Source of the DNA: Shinella sp. H4-D48
Lineage (GTDB): Bacteria > Pseudomonadota > Alphaproteobacteria > Rhizobiales > Rhizobiaceae
Assembly: GCF_022637395.1 (NCBI RefSeq)
Contig: NZ_CP093337.1
Location: 372,001 to 436,000 of the forward strand
Length of the DNA stretch: 64,000 nucleotides
Reading direction: 5' to 3'
Part shown: positions 8,624-16,769 of the stretch, piece by piece
Numbering within the stretch: position 1 is the first letter of the stretch
How the letters are laid out: the number at the start of each line of letters is the position of its first letter
Notes under the pieces: generated by a model
Seen by the model: the letters and a program-made list of their open reading frames with translations, nothing else
What the model was told of the DNA's origin: nothing
Databases searched by the model: none
Program-made: the position numbers and the translations under genes

Positions 8624-9517
8624 TTCCTTCTCCTCGGCCTCAGGCTGCTGACGCACGCCGCGTATCCGGTCGAGAACCAGATGCTTGACGCGGTATTTCA
8701 GCAGCGCCGCGTTGATCTCGGCGCCGATGATGAAGATTGCTCCGATGATGTAGAGGAAGACCAGCGCGATCATGATCGAGGCGAGGCCTGCATAGGTCGA
8801 TACATAGCTGGAGAATGTCGCGAGATAGGACGCGAAAGCATAGGCGCCGATGCTCCAGGCGACAAGCGTGAAGAGGATGCCCGGCAGCACGTCTGCGATC
8901 TTGCGCCGGCCGGCCGGCAGCCAGAGATGGGCGATCAGCAAGCCGATGAGCAGGACGAGGATCGTGCCGAAAAGCCCCCAGCTCTCCACCCAGGAATAGA
9001 TGTAGGTCAGCCAGGGCAGCCAGTCGCCGGTGGCGCGCACGGCAAGCGGTGCCGCAACGAGCACGATGCTGAGAACCGCAAGCGCCACGACGCCCGCGAT
9101 GACGAAACCCAGGCTGGCGAGGCGGGTGATGTACCAGTAGCGGGTCTCCGCTACGCGATAGGCGCGGTTGAGAGAGACGCGCAACGCCTCCACGCCGTTG
9201 GAAGCGAAGTAGGCGGCGGCAAGCACGGAAACGGTGAGCAGGCCGCCGCGTGGAATGGTCAGAACAGCCACGACCTCGCGTGAAATTGGGGCGGCGATCG
9301 ATTCCGGCCATGTGTCGAAGATGAGGTGGACGGCGGTCTCGGCAAACTGGTCCGCACCGAGGAACGAGCCGAGCGCGGTACCGAAAATCAGGAACGGGAA
9401 TATGGCCAGCAACGTCGAAAGGGCGACATGGCTCGCCATGGCCCAGCCATCGTCTTCGGAGAAGTGCCAGATCGCGTCGAAAACGACTCTGTAGGCAACA
9501 CGGATTGGGCTAGGCAT
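8576..9517 (-). CDS. YihY/BrkB family inner-membrane protein
   Basis: The 313-residue integral membrane protein has about six transmembrane helices and the family hallmarks FSEDDGWAMASHVALSTLLA near the N-terminus and ASNGVEALRVSLNRAY in the middle. The cytoplasmic tail is charged and low in complexity (EEKESDEAIAREQ). The family was once annotated as ribonuclease BN, but it is a membrane protein of unproven function, variously linked to serum resistance (BrkB). The ATG at 9517 has GGAA upstream and is preferred over a TTG two codons earlier. Its 3' end overlaps gluQ by 48 bp, and its upstream side faces a long inverted repeat shared with the divergent SDR gene. Confidence 0.85.
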   Translation of the reverse strand: MPSPIRVAYRVVFDAIWHFSEDDGWAMASHVALSTLLAIFPFLIFGTALGSFLGADQFAETAVHLIFDTWPESIAAPISREVVAVLTIPRGGLLTVSVLAAAYFASNGVEALRVSLNRAYRVAETRYWYITRLASLGFVIAGVVALAVLSIVLVAAPLAVRATGDWLPWLTYIYSWVESWGLFGTILVLLIGLLIAHLWLPAGRRKIADVLPGILFTLVAWSIGAYAFASYLATFSSYVSTYAGLASIMIALVFLYIIGAIFIIGAEINAALLKYRVKHLVLDRIRGVRQQPEAEEKESDEAIAREQGANAGR

Positions 9518-9571
9518 CGGCAATTCCAGTTCGTTCGCGGCCGTTTCCGGCTGCCTGTCTCATTGTCTGTC

Positions 9572-9617
9572 AGGACATAACCCCTTAAACCGGATTTGGT
9601 TTAAGGGGTTATGTCCT
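9572..9617. repeat. Perfect 20-bp inverted repeat with 6-nt spacer
   Basis: The arm AGGACATAACCCCTTAAACC (9572-9591) is matched perfectly by its reverse complement at 9598-9617, separated by GGATTT. It lies between the divergent YihY and SDR starts. No run of T follows on either strand, so it is not a standard terminator. It may be a regulatory hairpin, a protein-binding site or a dispersed repeat. Confidence 0.9.
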
Positions 9618-9709
9618 ATTTCAGATTCCCCGGCCAACTTGCGCGTCGCCGCGCAGGACCCCGGCCTGTGAATATGGGAAAGGGTGGCGAATTTGTACAG
9701 GAAACCGTC

Positions 9710-10558
9710 ATGTCTTCTCCAACTGCCGCCGATCGGCCCAGCATCATCGTCACCGGCTGCTCGTCGGGGATCGGGGCTTATTGCGCGCGTGCGCTGAAGG
9801 CGGAAGGCTGGCGCGTGTTCGCCACGGTCCGGCGCGAGGAGGACCTCGCAAGCCTTGCGGCCGACGGAATCGAAGCACTGCTGATGGACTATACGAAGCC
9901 CGACAGCATCGCCGCGCTCACCGAAGAGGTGCTGGCGCGCACCGGCGGCCGCCTCGATGCCCTGTTCAACAACGGTGCCTACGGGCAGGCCGGCGCCGTC
10001 GAGGACCTCTCCGTCGAGGTGCTGCGGGCGCAGTTCGAGACCAATGTCTTTGGCTGGCACGACCTGACGCGGCGGGTGATTCCCGTTATGCGCCGGCAGG
10101 GCCACGGCCGCATCGTGCAGTGCTCGTCCATCCTCGGCATCGTGCCCTATCGCTGGCGGGGCGCATACAACGCCTCGAAATTCGCGCTGGAAGGCCTGTC
10201 GCTGACCTTGCGCATGGAGCTTGCGGGGTCCGGAATCCATGTCAGCCTCATCGAGCCGGGCCCGATCGCCTCGCGCTTCACAGCCAATGCGCTGATGCAT
10301 ATCGAAAAGAACATCGACCTCGAAAACTCCGTGCATGCGGACGAGTACCGCCGGCAGCTTCAGCGCCTGCGCGGCGAATCGAAGCCGGCGCGCGGCAAAC
10401 TGGGGCCGGAGGCAGTGCATGCCGTGTTGCGCCACGCGCTGACGGCGCGGTCGCCGCGTCCGCATTACATCGTGACCACGCCGGCCCGGCAGGGGGCGCT
10501 GCTCAAGAAGCTGCTGCCGGCGTCGCTCTTTTACCGTATCATCGGCCGTCTCGGCTGA
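9710..10558 (+). CDS. Short-chain dehydrogenase/reductase (SDR)
   Basis: The 282-residue classical SDR has the cofactor motif TGCSSGIG (TGxxxGxG) near the N-terminus, NNGAYG in place of the usual NNAG, SSILGIVPYRWRGAYNASK with catalytic Ser, Tyr and Lys (YNASK), and EPGPIASRF after the active site. The basic residue following strand 2 (TVRREEDL) suggests NADP(H). The start at 9710 has AGGAA six bases upstream. In-frame codons further upstream (from 9611) run into the inverted repeat and show no conserved sequence. The substrate is unknown. It is monocistronic, with a 98-bp gap before the next gene. Confidence 0.88.
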   Translation: MSSPTAADRPSIIVTGCSSGIGAYCARALKAEGWRVFATVRREEDLASLAADGIEALLMDYTKPDSIAALTEEVLARTGGRLDALFNNGAYGQAGAVEDLSVEVLRAQFETNVFGWHDLTRRVIPVMRRQGHGRIVQCSSILGIVPYRWRGAYNASKFALEGLSLTLRMELAGSGIHVSLIEPGPIASRFTANALMHIEKNIDLENSVHADEYRRQLQRLRGESKPARGKLGPEAVHAVLRHALTARSPRPHYIVTTPARQGALLKKLLPASLFYRIIGRLG

Positions 10559-10656
10559 CGCGGCGCGTCGCCGCAGCCACGGCAACGCAAAATGCGTGCA
10601 CTTTGCGCGAAATGCCCTATGTGAATGCCTGACAGAAATCAAACCGGAACGCTGGC

Positions 10657-10857
10657 ATGTCTTCCTTCCTTACATTCCTGACACTGCTCGTCATGGGTCT
10701 TGTCGCCATCGTGCTGGTGCGCGGCCTCGTCAACATGGCAAAGGGCGGCAGCGGCAACACGTCCAACAAGCTGATGCAGGCGCGCGTCCTGCTGCAGGCA
10801 ATCGCCATCGTCCTCATCATGCTGACGCTGTGGGTGACGGGAGGCGGCCGCGGCTGA
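10657..10857 (+). CDS. Twin transmembrane-helix small protein (HIG1-domain-like)
   Basis: The 66-residue protein has two hydrophobic helices (residues about 2-25 and 44-62) joined by a short basic loop (MAKGGSGNTSNKLMQARVLLQ). The loop pattern, with its conserved N-K-L-M-x-x-R, matches the HIG1-like family, whose mitochondrial members associate with respiratory supercomplexes. Its TGA overlaps the ATG of the adenosyltransferase gene (TGATG), so the two are translationally coupled. This pairing is familiar in rhizobia, but a functional link to cobalamin is unproven. Confidence 0.8.
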   Translation: MSSFLTFLTLLVMGLVAIVLVRGLVNMAKGGSGNTSNKLMQARVLLQAIAIVLIMLTLWVTGGGRG

Positions 10858-11435
10858 TGGTCAAGCTCAACAAGATCTACACCCGCACGGGCGATGACGG
10901 GACGACCGGTCTCGTTGCCGGTCCGCGCCGCAAGAAGCACGATCTGCGCGTCGAATCCTACGGCGAGGTCGACGAGGCGAATTCCTGCATCGGTCTGGCG
11001 CGCCAGCAGCTCGCCGGCCATCCTTCGCTCGACAAGACACTCATGCGCATCCAGAACGATCTCTTCGATCTCGGCGCGGATCTCGCAACGCCGGATACGG
11101 GCAAGAAGCCCGAATATGAGCCGCTGCGCATCGCCCAGTCGCAGGTTGACCGGCTGGAAAAGGAAATCGATGCGCTGAACGCTGACCTGGAGCCGTTGCG
11201 CTCTTTCGTTTTGCCGGGTGGCACGCCGGCGGCCGCAGCCCTGCATCTGGCGCGTACCGTGGCGCGCCGCGCCGAACGCCGTATCGTCGCCCTGCAGGAT
11301 TGTGAGGGCGAGGCGGTCTCGGCGGCCGCCGTTGCCTACATAAACCGGCTGTCGGACTTCCTGTTCGTCGCTGCGCGTTGGGTGAACGAAAAGGGACGCA
11401 CGGACATATTGTGGGTGCCGGGGCAGAACAGGTAA
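10857..11435 (+). CDS. Cob(I)alamin adenosyltransferase, PduO type
   Basis: The 192-residue enzyme transfers the adenosyl group of ATP to Co(I) corrinoids to make adenosylcobalamin. The N-terminal signature YTRTGDDGTTGL (ATP-binding) is at residues 8-19, followed by SYGEVDEANSCIGLA. The C-terminal helix carries RTVARRAERRIVAL, with the conserved Arg residues of the PduO family. Length matches the family. The start overlaps the stop of the upstream small membrane protein gene. Together with cobS and cobT elsewhere in the window it shows that the organism handles cobalamin actively. Confidence 0.93.
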   Translation: MVKLNKIYTRTGDDGTTGLVAGPRRKKHDLRVESYGEVDEANSCIGLARQQLAGHPSLDKTLMRIQNDLFDLGADLATPDTGKKPEYEPLRIAQSQVDRLEKEIDALNADLEPLRSFVLPGGTPAAAALHLARTVARRAERRIVALQDCEGEAVSAAAVAYINRLSDFLFVAARWVNEKGRTDILWVPGQNR

Positions 11436-11468
11436 GGTCCCCGGCAAGGCGAGGCCGGAAGGGAACCC

Positions 11469-12254
11469 ATGTTCATACCGCTGCATGACGCGAACTCCCT
11501 GAAATACATCAAGGTCCAGTATGTCACGATCAGCCTGATCGCCATCAATGTGGTGGTGTGGCTCGTAACGGGCTTCGCCTCGACGCAGGCCTTTTCCGAT
11601 GCGGCGGTCGTCGGGCTCGGCTATATCCCCGCCGTCGTCTTCGATTTCGCGGACCTCGAGCCGGGGCTGGTGCTTGTCCCGGAGAATGCCACCTACATCA
11701 CCTATGCGTTTCTGCACGGCGATTTCATGCATCTCGCCTCAAATATGCTGTTTCTCTGGGTGTTTGGCGACAATGTCGAGGATGCGCTCGGGCATTTCCG
11801 CTTTCTGGTATTCTATCTCGCCTGCGCCGCCGCCGGGGCGCTCGTACACGGGCTTGTGGAACCCTCTTCCGAAGCGCCGCTGATCGGCGCGTCCGGGGCC
11901 GTCTCCGGGGTGGTGGCGGCTTATTTCCTGCTTCATCCCAAGGTGCGCGTTTGGGTGCTGGTGTTCTTCCGTATTCCGCTGCCGCTGCCGGCGGTCATCC
12001 CGCTCGCCTTCTGGATTGCCCAGCAGTTCTATATGCTGGCGGTGGATGGCGATGGCAGCGTGTCCTGGGGCGCGCATGTCGGCGGCATCCTTGCCGGAGC
12101 GTTTCTGGTGATCGTTTTGCGGAGGCGGGGCGTGCCGCTGTTCGATCGCACCATCGTCACGCCCAAGGCTGTTCGTCATGCGGAGCAGACGCCGGTTCCC
12201 GCTGAAAAAGTCGCCGATCGCCCCGCCGTGCCGCCCACCCATTGGGGACGGTGA
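11469..12254 (+). CDS. Rhomboid family intramembrane serine protease
   Basis: The 261-residue protein has six or seven transmembrane helices. Catalytic features are complete: HxxxN in FMHLASNMLFLW (His88, Asn92), the nucleophile Ser142 in GASGAVSG and the base His203 in WGAHVGGILAG. The loop WVFGDNVED after the second helix is also family-typical. The C-terminal 40 residues are cytoplasmic and basic or proline-rich. The ATG at 11469 is preceded by GGAAGGGAA. It lies 33 bp after the adenosyltransferase gene and probably shares its transcript. The substrate is unknown. Confidence 0.9.
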   Translation: MFIPLHDANSLKYIKVQYVTISLIAINVVVWLVTGFASTQAFSDAAVVGLGYIPAVVFDFADLEPGLVLVPENATYITYAFLHGDFMHLASNMLFLWVFGDNVEDALGHFRFLVFYLACAAAGALVHGLVEPSSEAPLIGASGAVSGVVAAYFLLHPKVRVWVLVFFRIPLPLPAVIPLAFWIAQQFYMLAVDGDGSVSWGAHVGGILAGAFLVIVLRRRGVPLFDRTIVTPKAVRHAEQTPVPAEKVADRPAVPPTHWGR

Positions 12255-12272
12255 CGTCGCACGCGCGGCAGT

Positions 12273-12301
12273 TTGACGTTAACGTAAAGGTTATTTATAA
12301 C
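12273..12301 (+). promoter_or_regulatory. etfBA promoter with embedded palindromic operator
   Basis: TTGACG (12273-12278) and TATAAC (12296-12301) are spaced by exactly 17 bp, a good sigma70 promoter. The near-perfect palindrome TTGACGTTAACGTAAA (12273-12288) covers the -35 box and part of the spacer; its core ACGTTAACGT is perfectly symmetric. It resembles operators described for LiuR-type regulators of acyl-CoA and branched-chain amino acid catabolism in Proteobacteria, which would fit control of ETF. That regulator assignment is inference. Confidence 0.6.
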
Positions 12302-12438
12302 CGGCCCGTTTTCATGCGGAGAGGAGCCGTGCCGCATTGTAATTGGGGAAAAAACGCGTATCGATGTCGCCAACCGACAATCAGGGCGCCCTCGAAAGGC
12401 GCATTTTCCCCTCGCGGACATATGTAAGGAAGGAAGCC

Positions 12439-13185
12439 ATGAAGATCTTGGTCCCAGTCAAGCGGGTCGTTGATTACAATGTCAAAATTCGCGTGAAGGC
12501 GGATGGCTCGGGTGTCGAGCTTGCCAATGTGAAGATGTCGATGAACCCGTTCGACGAGATTTCGGTGGAAGAGGCGCTTCGTCTGAAGGAGGCCGGCAAG
12601 GCTGAGGAAGTGGTCGTCGTGTCGATCGGCCCGGCGAAGGCCGAGGAGACGTTGCGCACCGCGCTCGCCATGGGCGCCGACCGGGCGGTGCTGGTGGAGA
12701 CGGACGATGCCGTCGAGCCGCTGGCGGTTGCCAAGATCCTGAAGGGTGTCGTCGAGGCTGAACAGCCCGGCCTCGTCATTGTCGGCAAGCAGGCGATCGA
12801 CGACGATTCGAACCAGACCGGCCAGATGCTGTCGGCGCTGCTCGGGTGGGCGCAGGCGACGTTCGCCTCCAAGGTCGAGATCGGCTCGGGTTCGGCTCAG
12901 GTCACCCGCGAAGTCGACGGCGGACTCCAGACCATCGAAGTGAAGCTGCCGGCCGTCGTGACGACGGACCTGCGCCTCAACGAGCCGCGCTATGCCTCGC
13001 TGCCCAACATCATGAAGGCGAAGAAGAAGCCGCTCGACAAGAAGACGCCCGGCGACTTCGGCGTCGATACCGCCCCCCGCCTGAAGGTGCTGAAGACCGA
13101 GGAGCCCTCGGGCCGCAAGGCTGGCGTCAAGGTCAAGGACGTCGCCGAATTGGTGGCGAGCCTGAAGACCGCAGGCGTTCTGTAA
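12439..13185 (+). CDS. etfB: Electron transfer flavoprotein beta subunit
   Basis: The 248-residue beta subunit of the ETF heterodimer takes electrons from acyl-CoA and other dehydrogenases and passes them to ETF:ubiquinone oxidoreductase. The N-terminus [19 protein letters not shown] and [16 protein letters not shown] are standard, as are the AMP-site region [16 protein letters not shown] and the recognition-loop segment [20 protein letters not shown]. The ATG at 12439 follows an excellent AAGGAAGGAAG. etfA follows after 23 bp, and the pair ends at a strong terminator. The 184-bp upstream region holds the promoter/operator described separately. Confidence 0.97.
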   Translation: MKILVPVKRVVDYNVKIRVKADGSGVELANVKMSMNPFDEISVEEALRLKEAGKAEEVVVVSIGPAKAEETLRTALAMGADRAVLVETDDAVEPLAVAKILKGVVEAEQPGLVIVGKQAIDDDSNQTGQMLSALLGWAQATFASKVEIGSGSAQVTREVDGGLQTIEVKLPAVVTTDLRLNEPRYASLPNIMKAKKKPLDKKTPGDFGVDTAPRLKVLKTEEPSGRKAGVKVKDVAELVASLKTAGVL

Positions 13186-13208
13186 GGAAGATTGAGGAGA
13201 TCACGATC

Positions 13209-14138
13209 ATGGCCATTCTTCTTCTGGCAGACCACGACAACGCCACCCTTTCCGACCAGACCGCCAAGGCGCTGACGGCGGCTTCGCAGATCGGTTCGGA
13301 CGTGCATGTGCTCGTCGCCGGCGCGGGCGTCAAGGCGGCCGCCGACGCCGCTGCCAAGCTGTCCGGCGTCTCCAAGGTGCTCGTCGCCGACGATGCTAGC
13401 CTCGGCAACAACCTCGCCGAGCCTCTGGCCGCGCTCATCGTGTCGCTGGCCGGCAACTATGAGGCTATCGTCTCGGCCGCGACCTCGGTGGGCAAGAACG
13501 TGCTGCCGCGCGTTGCCGCCCTGCTCGATGTCGCTCAGGTCTCGGAAATCGTCGAGGTCATCAGTGCCGACACGTTCAAGCGCCCGATCTACGCAGGCAA
13601 TGCCGTTCAGACGGTTCAGTCGACCGATGCCAAGAAGGTGATCACCGTTCGCACGGCGTCCTTCACCGCAGCGCGCGAGGGCGGCAATGCACCCGTCGAA
13701 ACCGTCGCAGCGGCTGCGAATCCGGGCCTCTCCACCCACGTCAATGACGCGCTGTCCTCGTCTGACCGTCCGGAGCTGACATCTGCGAAGATCATCATCT
13801 CTGGCGGCCGCGCGCTCGGCTCGTCGGAGAAGTTCCAGGAAGTCATCCTTCCAGTCGCAGACAAGCTCGGTGCTGCCGTCGGTGCCTCGCGCGCCGCCGT
13901 CGATGCGGGCTACGCCCCCAACGACTGGCAGGTCGGCCAGACGGGCAAGGTCGTCGCCCCGCAGCTCTACATCGCTTGCGGCATTTCGGGTGCCATCCAG
14001 CACCTTGCCGGCATGAAGGACTCGAAGATCATCGTCGCCATCAACAAGGACGAGGAAGCCCCCATCTTCCAGGTCGCAGACTACGGCCTCGTCGGCGATC
14101 TCTTCGAGATCCTGCCGCAGCTCGAAAAGGCGCTCTGA
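13209..14138 (+). CDS. etfA: Electron transfer flavoprotein alpha subunit
   Basis: The 309-residue alpha subunit binds FAD. The C-terminal FAD domain shows [12 protein letters not shown], the [20 protein letters not shown] region and the near-invariant [18 protein letters not shown], followed by [20 protein letters not shown]. The N-terminal domain (residues 1-190) is the usual Rossmann-like half. GGAG lies 9 bases before the ATG. It is cotranscribed with etfB and followed by an intrinsic terminator 67 bp after the stop. Confidence 0.97.
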   Translation: MAILLLADHDNATLSDQTAKALTAASQIGSDVHVLVAGAGVKAAADAAAKLSGVSKVLVADDASLGNNLAEPLAALIVSLAGNYEAIVSAATSVGKNVLPRVAALLDVAQVSEIVEVISADTFKRPIYAGNAVQTVQSTDAKKVITVRTASFTAAREGGNAPVETVAAAANPGLSTHVNDALSSSDRPELTSAKIIISGGRALGSSEKFQEVILPVADKLGAAVGASRAAVDAGYAPNDWQVGQTGKVVAPQLYIACGISGAIQHLAGMKDSKIIVAINKDEEAPIFQVADYGLVGDLFEILPQLEKAL

Positions 14139-14205
14139 GCCGTCCGTGTGCCGTCTTTGCGACGATGATTTCACTGGAAATATCCGTCGCGTGCCTTTAT
14201 CAATT

Positions 14206-14239
14206 CACCGGGCCGGCTTGACCGGCCCGGTGTTTTTTT
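14206..14239 (+). terminator. Rho-independent terminator of etfBA
   Basis: A perfect 11-bp GC-rich stem (CACCGGGCCGG with CCGGCCCGGTG) closes on loop CTTGA and is followed by seven T. It is the strongest terminator in the window. Confidence 0.95.
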
Positions 14240-14284
14240 GCCTGGGCACTGGGCTCAGGCTGAAATAACGAGGCGATTGGCGCG

Positions 14285-15157
14285 ATGATCAAGAACGTCG
14301 GTATTGTGGGTGCGGGCCAGATGGGATGCGGCATCGCACATGTTGCTGCTCTTGCCGGATACAAGGTCCATATCTACGACCTGTCCGCCGAGCGGATCGA
14401 AGCCGGTCTCGCCACGATCCACGGCAATCTCGCCCGTCAGGTCTCGTCCGGCAAGATGTCTGACGAAGACCGGAAGAAGGCGCTGGCGCTCATCAAGGGC
14501 TCCACCGACGTGAACGATCTCTCGGATGCGGATCTTGTCATCGAGGCCGCGACCGAGGATGAGACCGTCAAGCGCAAGATTTACGGCCAGGTCTGTTCCG
14601 TGCTGAAGCCGGAGGCCATCCTCGCCACGAACACCTCCTCGCTGTCTATCACCCGCCTTGCCTCCGCCACCGACCGGCCGGAGCGCTTCATGGGTATACA
14701 CTTCATGAACCCCGTTCCGGTCATGAAGCTGGTCGAGCTCGTGCGCGGTATCGCCACCGAGGAAAGCACCTTTTCCGCCGCGAAGGAATTCGTCGCCAAG
14801 CTCGACAAGACCATCACGGTCGCGGAAGATTTCCCGGCCTTTATCGTCAACCGTATCCTGCTTCCGATGATCAACGAGGCCATCTACACTCTCTATGAGG
14901 GCGTCGGTTCGGTCGAAGCCATCGATACGGCCATGAAGCTCGGCGCCAACCATCCCATGGGCCCGCTTCAGCTCGCCGATTTCATCGGCCTGGATACCTG
15001 CCTGTCGATCATGCAGGTCCTGCATGACGGTCTCGCCGATTCCAAGTACCGCCCGTGCCCGCTGCTGGTGAAATACGTCGAGGCCGGCTGGCTCGGCCGC
15101 AAATCCGGCCGCGGCTTCTACGACTATCGCGGCGAAGTGCCGGTTCCCACGCGCTGA
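14285..15157 (+). CDS. 3-hydroxybutyryl-CoA dehydrogenase
   Basis: The 290-residue NAD(P)-dependent dehydrogenase interconverts acetoacetyl-CoA and 3-hydroxybutyryl-CoA (hbd / PaaH type). The dinucleotide fold GIVGAGQMGCGIAHVA is at the N-terminus. The catalytic histidine lies in GIHFMNPVPVMKLVE, and the C-terminal dimerisation domain contains DFPAFIVNRILLPMINEA and the terminal signature GRKSGRGFYDY. The position directly after etfBA suggests a role in fatty acid or PHB metabolism. Its last 27 bases, plus one base beyond the stop, are repeated exactly 1.47 kb downstream, on the far side of the sulfatase-like gene. Confidence 0.95.
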   Translation: MIKNVGIVGAGQMGCGIAHVAALAGYKVHIYDLSAERIEAGLATIHGNLARQVSSGKMSDEDRKKALALIKGSTDVNDLSDADLVIEAATEDETVKRKIYGQVCSVLKPEAILATNTSSLSITRLASATDRPERFMGIHFMNPVPVMKLVELVRGIATEESTFSAAKEFVAKLDKTITVAEDFPAFIVNRILLPMINEAIYTLYEGVGSVEAIDTAMKLGANHPMGPLQLADFIGLDTCLSIMQVLHDGLADSKYRPCPLLVKYVEAGWLGRKSGRGFYDYRGEVPVPTR

Positions 15158-15158
15158 G
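15131..15158 (+). repeat. 28-bp direct repeat, copy 1 (3' end of hbd)
   Basis: The 28 bp that end hbd, running through the TGA and one further G, recur without mismatch at 16603-16630. Sequence similarity stops abruptly on both sides. The repeat begins GGCGAAGTGCC and ends CACGCGCTGAG. Confidence 0.97.
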
Positions 15159-15243
15159 GCGTATAAAGCTTCGACTTCAGTTCTTTTGAAAGAATTCAAT
15201 GGTATCTCACGAGGACTAGGTTATTCAGTCTCGCGACGGTACT

Positions 15244-16584
15244 ATGACGGATATTTCTATCTTACCGGAAGAGCGCGGCGCGCAGCGTTTCATCGGACGT
15301 GGCGCTCTTCTGTTCGTGCTGATCGTCGGGCTCCTGCCCAATCTCTTTTTTCTTGTGGTGATGCCGTTCTTCATCGCCGAACGGTTGATTACGCCGTTGC
15401 TCTATGTGACTGCGGCGATTGCCGCACTCTTCCTGCCGCGTTTCGCAGTCTATGCTCTTTTCTTCATAATTGCCGTCATCGATCTCTGCCTTATCGTCAT
15501 GGTGGCTTTTCACCTGCCGCTTGCCCTGGCGATCGATTCCGTGCGGTATATGGCGACGATCGACGTATCGGCTTCCAGTTTCTATGTGGCTGTCATCAGT
15601 ATAAACCTCGCGTTTGCCCTGGTTTCTGCGTGGCTGTTCGATCGAAACCGCACCGAGATACAGTTGGCATCGCCGCTACCCGTGCTTCTTGTCGCATTGT
15701 CGCTCATGGCTGCGGACTTTCACTTCAACTTTCATTACTTCCCCAAGTCTACATCTGTTTTTGACAGCGCCGATTCCCAAAACGGGTTGAGTACCGACGC
15801 GGTCGCCGCGCGCGGCGGTAAGCTGCTCATCGTGATGGTAGAGGAGCTCGGTGCTTTTGCTGATCCTGCAGAGAAAAAAATTCTCAGCAGTAAACTGGAA
15901 AAAGCCGCCTCACACGCTGGTTACGCCTTCTCCAGTGGAACCACGCCTTATTCAGGCTCCACGACGGGTGCCGCGTCCCGGGAATTGTGTGGGCGCTGGG
16001 GTGATCATCGCGATTATATCGCTGGTGCCCATACGGACAATTGCCTGCCGAAACTTCTTCGTGAGCGGGGTTACGAGACTGTTGCCTATCATGGTTACAC
16101 GTCCGACATGTTTGAGCGACACACTTGGTACCCCAATATCGGTTTCTCGGAATTCCATTCCATGGAAACGATGGTCCGGGATGCGCCGATGCTGGCCGCG
16201 CGCCGTTGCGGCAGCGTTTTTCTCGGGTTGTGTGACAGCGATGTCGGCGCCTTGGTTCATTCCCGCCTACTTGAGCCGGGCGATAAACCGAAGTTTGTCT
16301 ATTGGCTCACACTCAATTCGCATGTGCCGTTTGTCGCGAAGGACCGGGGAGCGCTGGGTTGCCGCACTGGGACTTCGCCAATTACAAACGCAACAGTGTG
16401 CGAACTGACAGAATTGTGGGGTGATGTTTTCGATGCCATCGCGGTGATAGCGGCTGATACTCGTCTACCTCCTACAGATATTCTCGTCGTTGGAGATCAT
16501 CATACTCCCTTGTGGGAGCGGGCCGCGAAGGATCGCTTCACACTCGGTCTCGTGGACTGGTACATGCTGCGAAAGGCGTCCTGA
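15244..16584 (+). CDS. Membrane-anchored sulfatase-fold hydrolase/transferase (phosphoethanolamine-transferase-like)
   Basis: The 446-residue protein starts with about five transmembrane helices (residues 20-160) and continues into a periplasmic alkaline-phosphatase/sulfatase-fold domain. Metal and nucleophile sites are recognisable: Glu200 in MVEELG, the threonine nucleophile region GSTTGAASRELCG (Thr240/241) and DHH at 418-420 in VVGDHHTPLW. The architecture matches EptA/LtaS-type enzymes that move phosphoethanolamine or a similar headgroup onto lipid A or glycans. It is roughly 100 residues shorter than EptA, so the exact reaction is uncertain. The gene sits alone inside a segment bounded by 28-bp direct repeats and looks foreign by codon usage. 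Confidence 0.75.
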   Translation: MTDISILPEERGAQRFIGRGALLFVLIVGLLPNLFFLVVMPFFIAERLITPLLYVTAAIAALFLPRFAVYALFFIIAVIDLCLIVMVAFHLPLALAIDSVRYMATIDVSASSFYVAVISINLAFALVSAWLFDRNRTEIQLASPLPVLLVALSLMAADFHFNFHYFPKSTSVFDSADSQNGLSTDAVAARGGKLLIVMVEELGAFADPAEKKILSSKLEKAASHAGYAFSSGTTPYSGSTTGAASRELCGRWGDHRDYIAGAHTDNCLPKLLRERGYETVAYHGYTSDMFERHTWYPNIGFSEFHSMETMVRDAPMLAARRCGSVFLGLCDSDVGALVHSRLLEPGDKPKFVYWLTLNSHVPFVAKDRGALGCRTGTSPITNATVCELTELWGDVFDAIAVIAADTRLPPTDILVVGDHHTPLWERAAKDRFTLGLVDWYMLRKAS

Positions 16585-16602
16585 CCTATTTGTCAAACAG
16601 CA

Positions 16603-16630
16603 GGCGAAGTGCCGGTTCCCACGCGCTGAG
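16603..16630 (+). repeat. 28-bp direct repeat, copy 2
   Basis: Exact copy of 15131-15158, located 18 bp after the sulfatase-like gene. The sequence after it is the presumed original downstream flank of hbd and leads into the sulfate transporter operon. Confidence 0.97.
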
Positions 16631-16769
16631 CGGCGGAAGAATCCGTTAAAGCCTGCTTTCGGGGAAAATTGTTTCGCCTGCCGTGAGGCCCGCGACAGAG
16701 CCGTGTCTCGGATGCTCACCGGGCTGCCGGTATTGTCTGCCTCAATTCTTATTGCATTGGGGTGTTCAG

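Larger units (their letters stand above)
15159..16630 (+). mobile_element. Repeat-bounded inserted segment (1472 bp) carrying a sulfatase-fold gene
   Basis: The segment holds one gene and short flanks between two identical 28-bp copies of the hbd terminus. Excision by recombination between the copies would restore a simple hbd-sbp junction. Its base composition and codon choice look less GC-rich than the neighbours (AT-rich runs in the 5' flank and in the gene), which suggests transfer. No integrase, transposase or terminal inverted repeat is present, so the mechanism is unknown. The mobile-element label is an inference from the duplication. Confidence 0.5.

Noticed and set aside
15131-15158. 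28-bp length of the repeat matching a XerC/XerD dif or pdif site
   Set aside because: The sequence lacks the TTATGTTAAAT-like XerD arm and the 11-6-11 symmetry; the length match is a coincidence, and the copy is simply hbd coding sequence.
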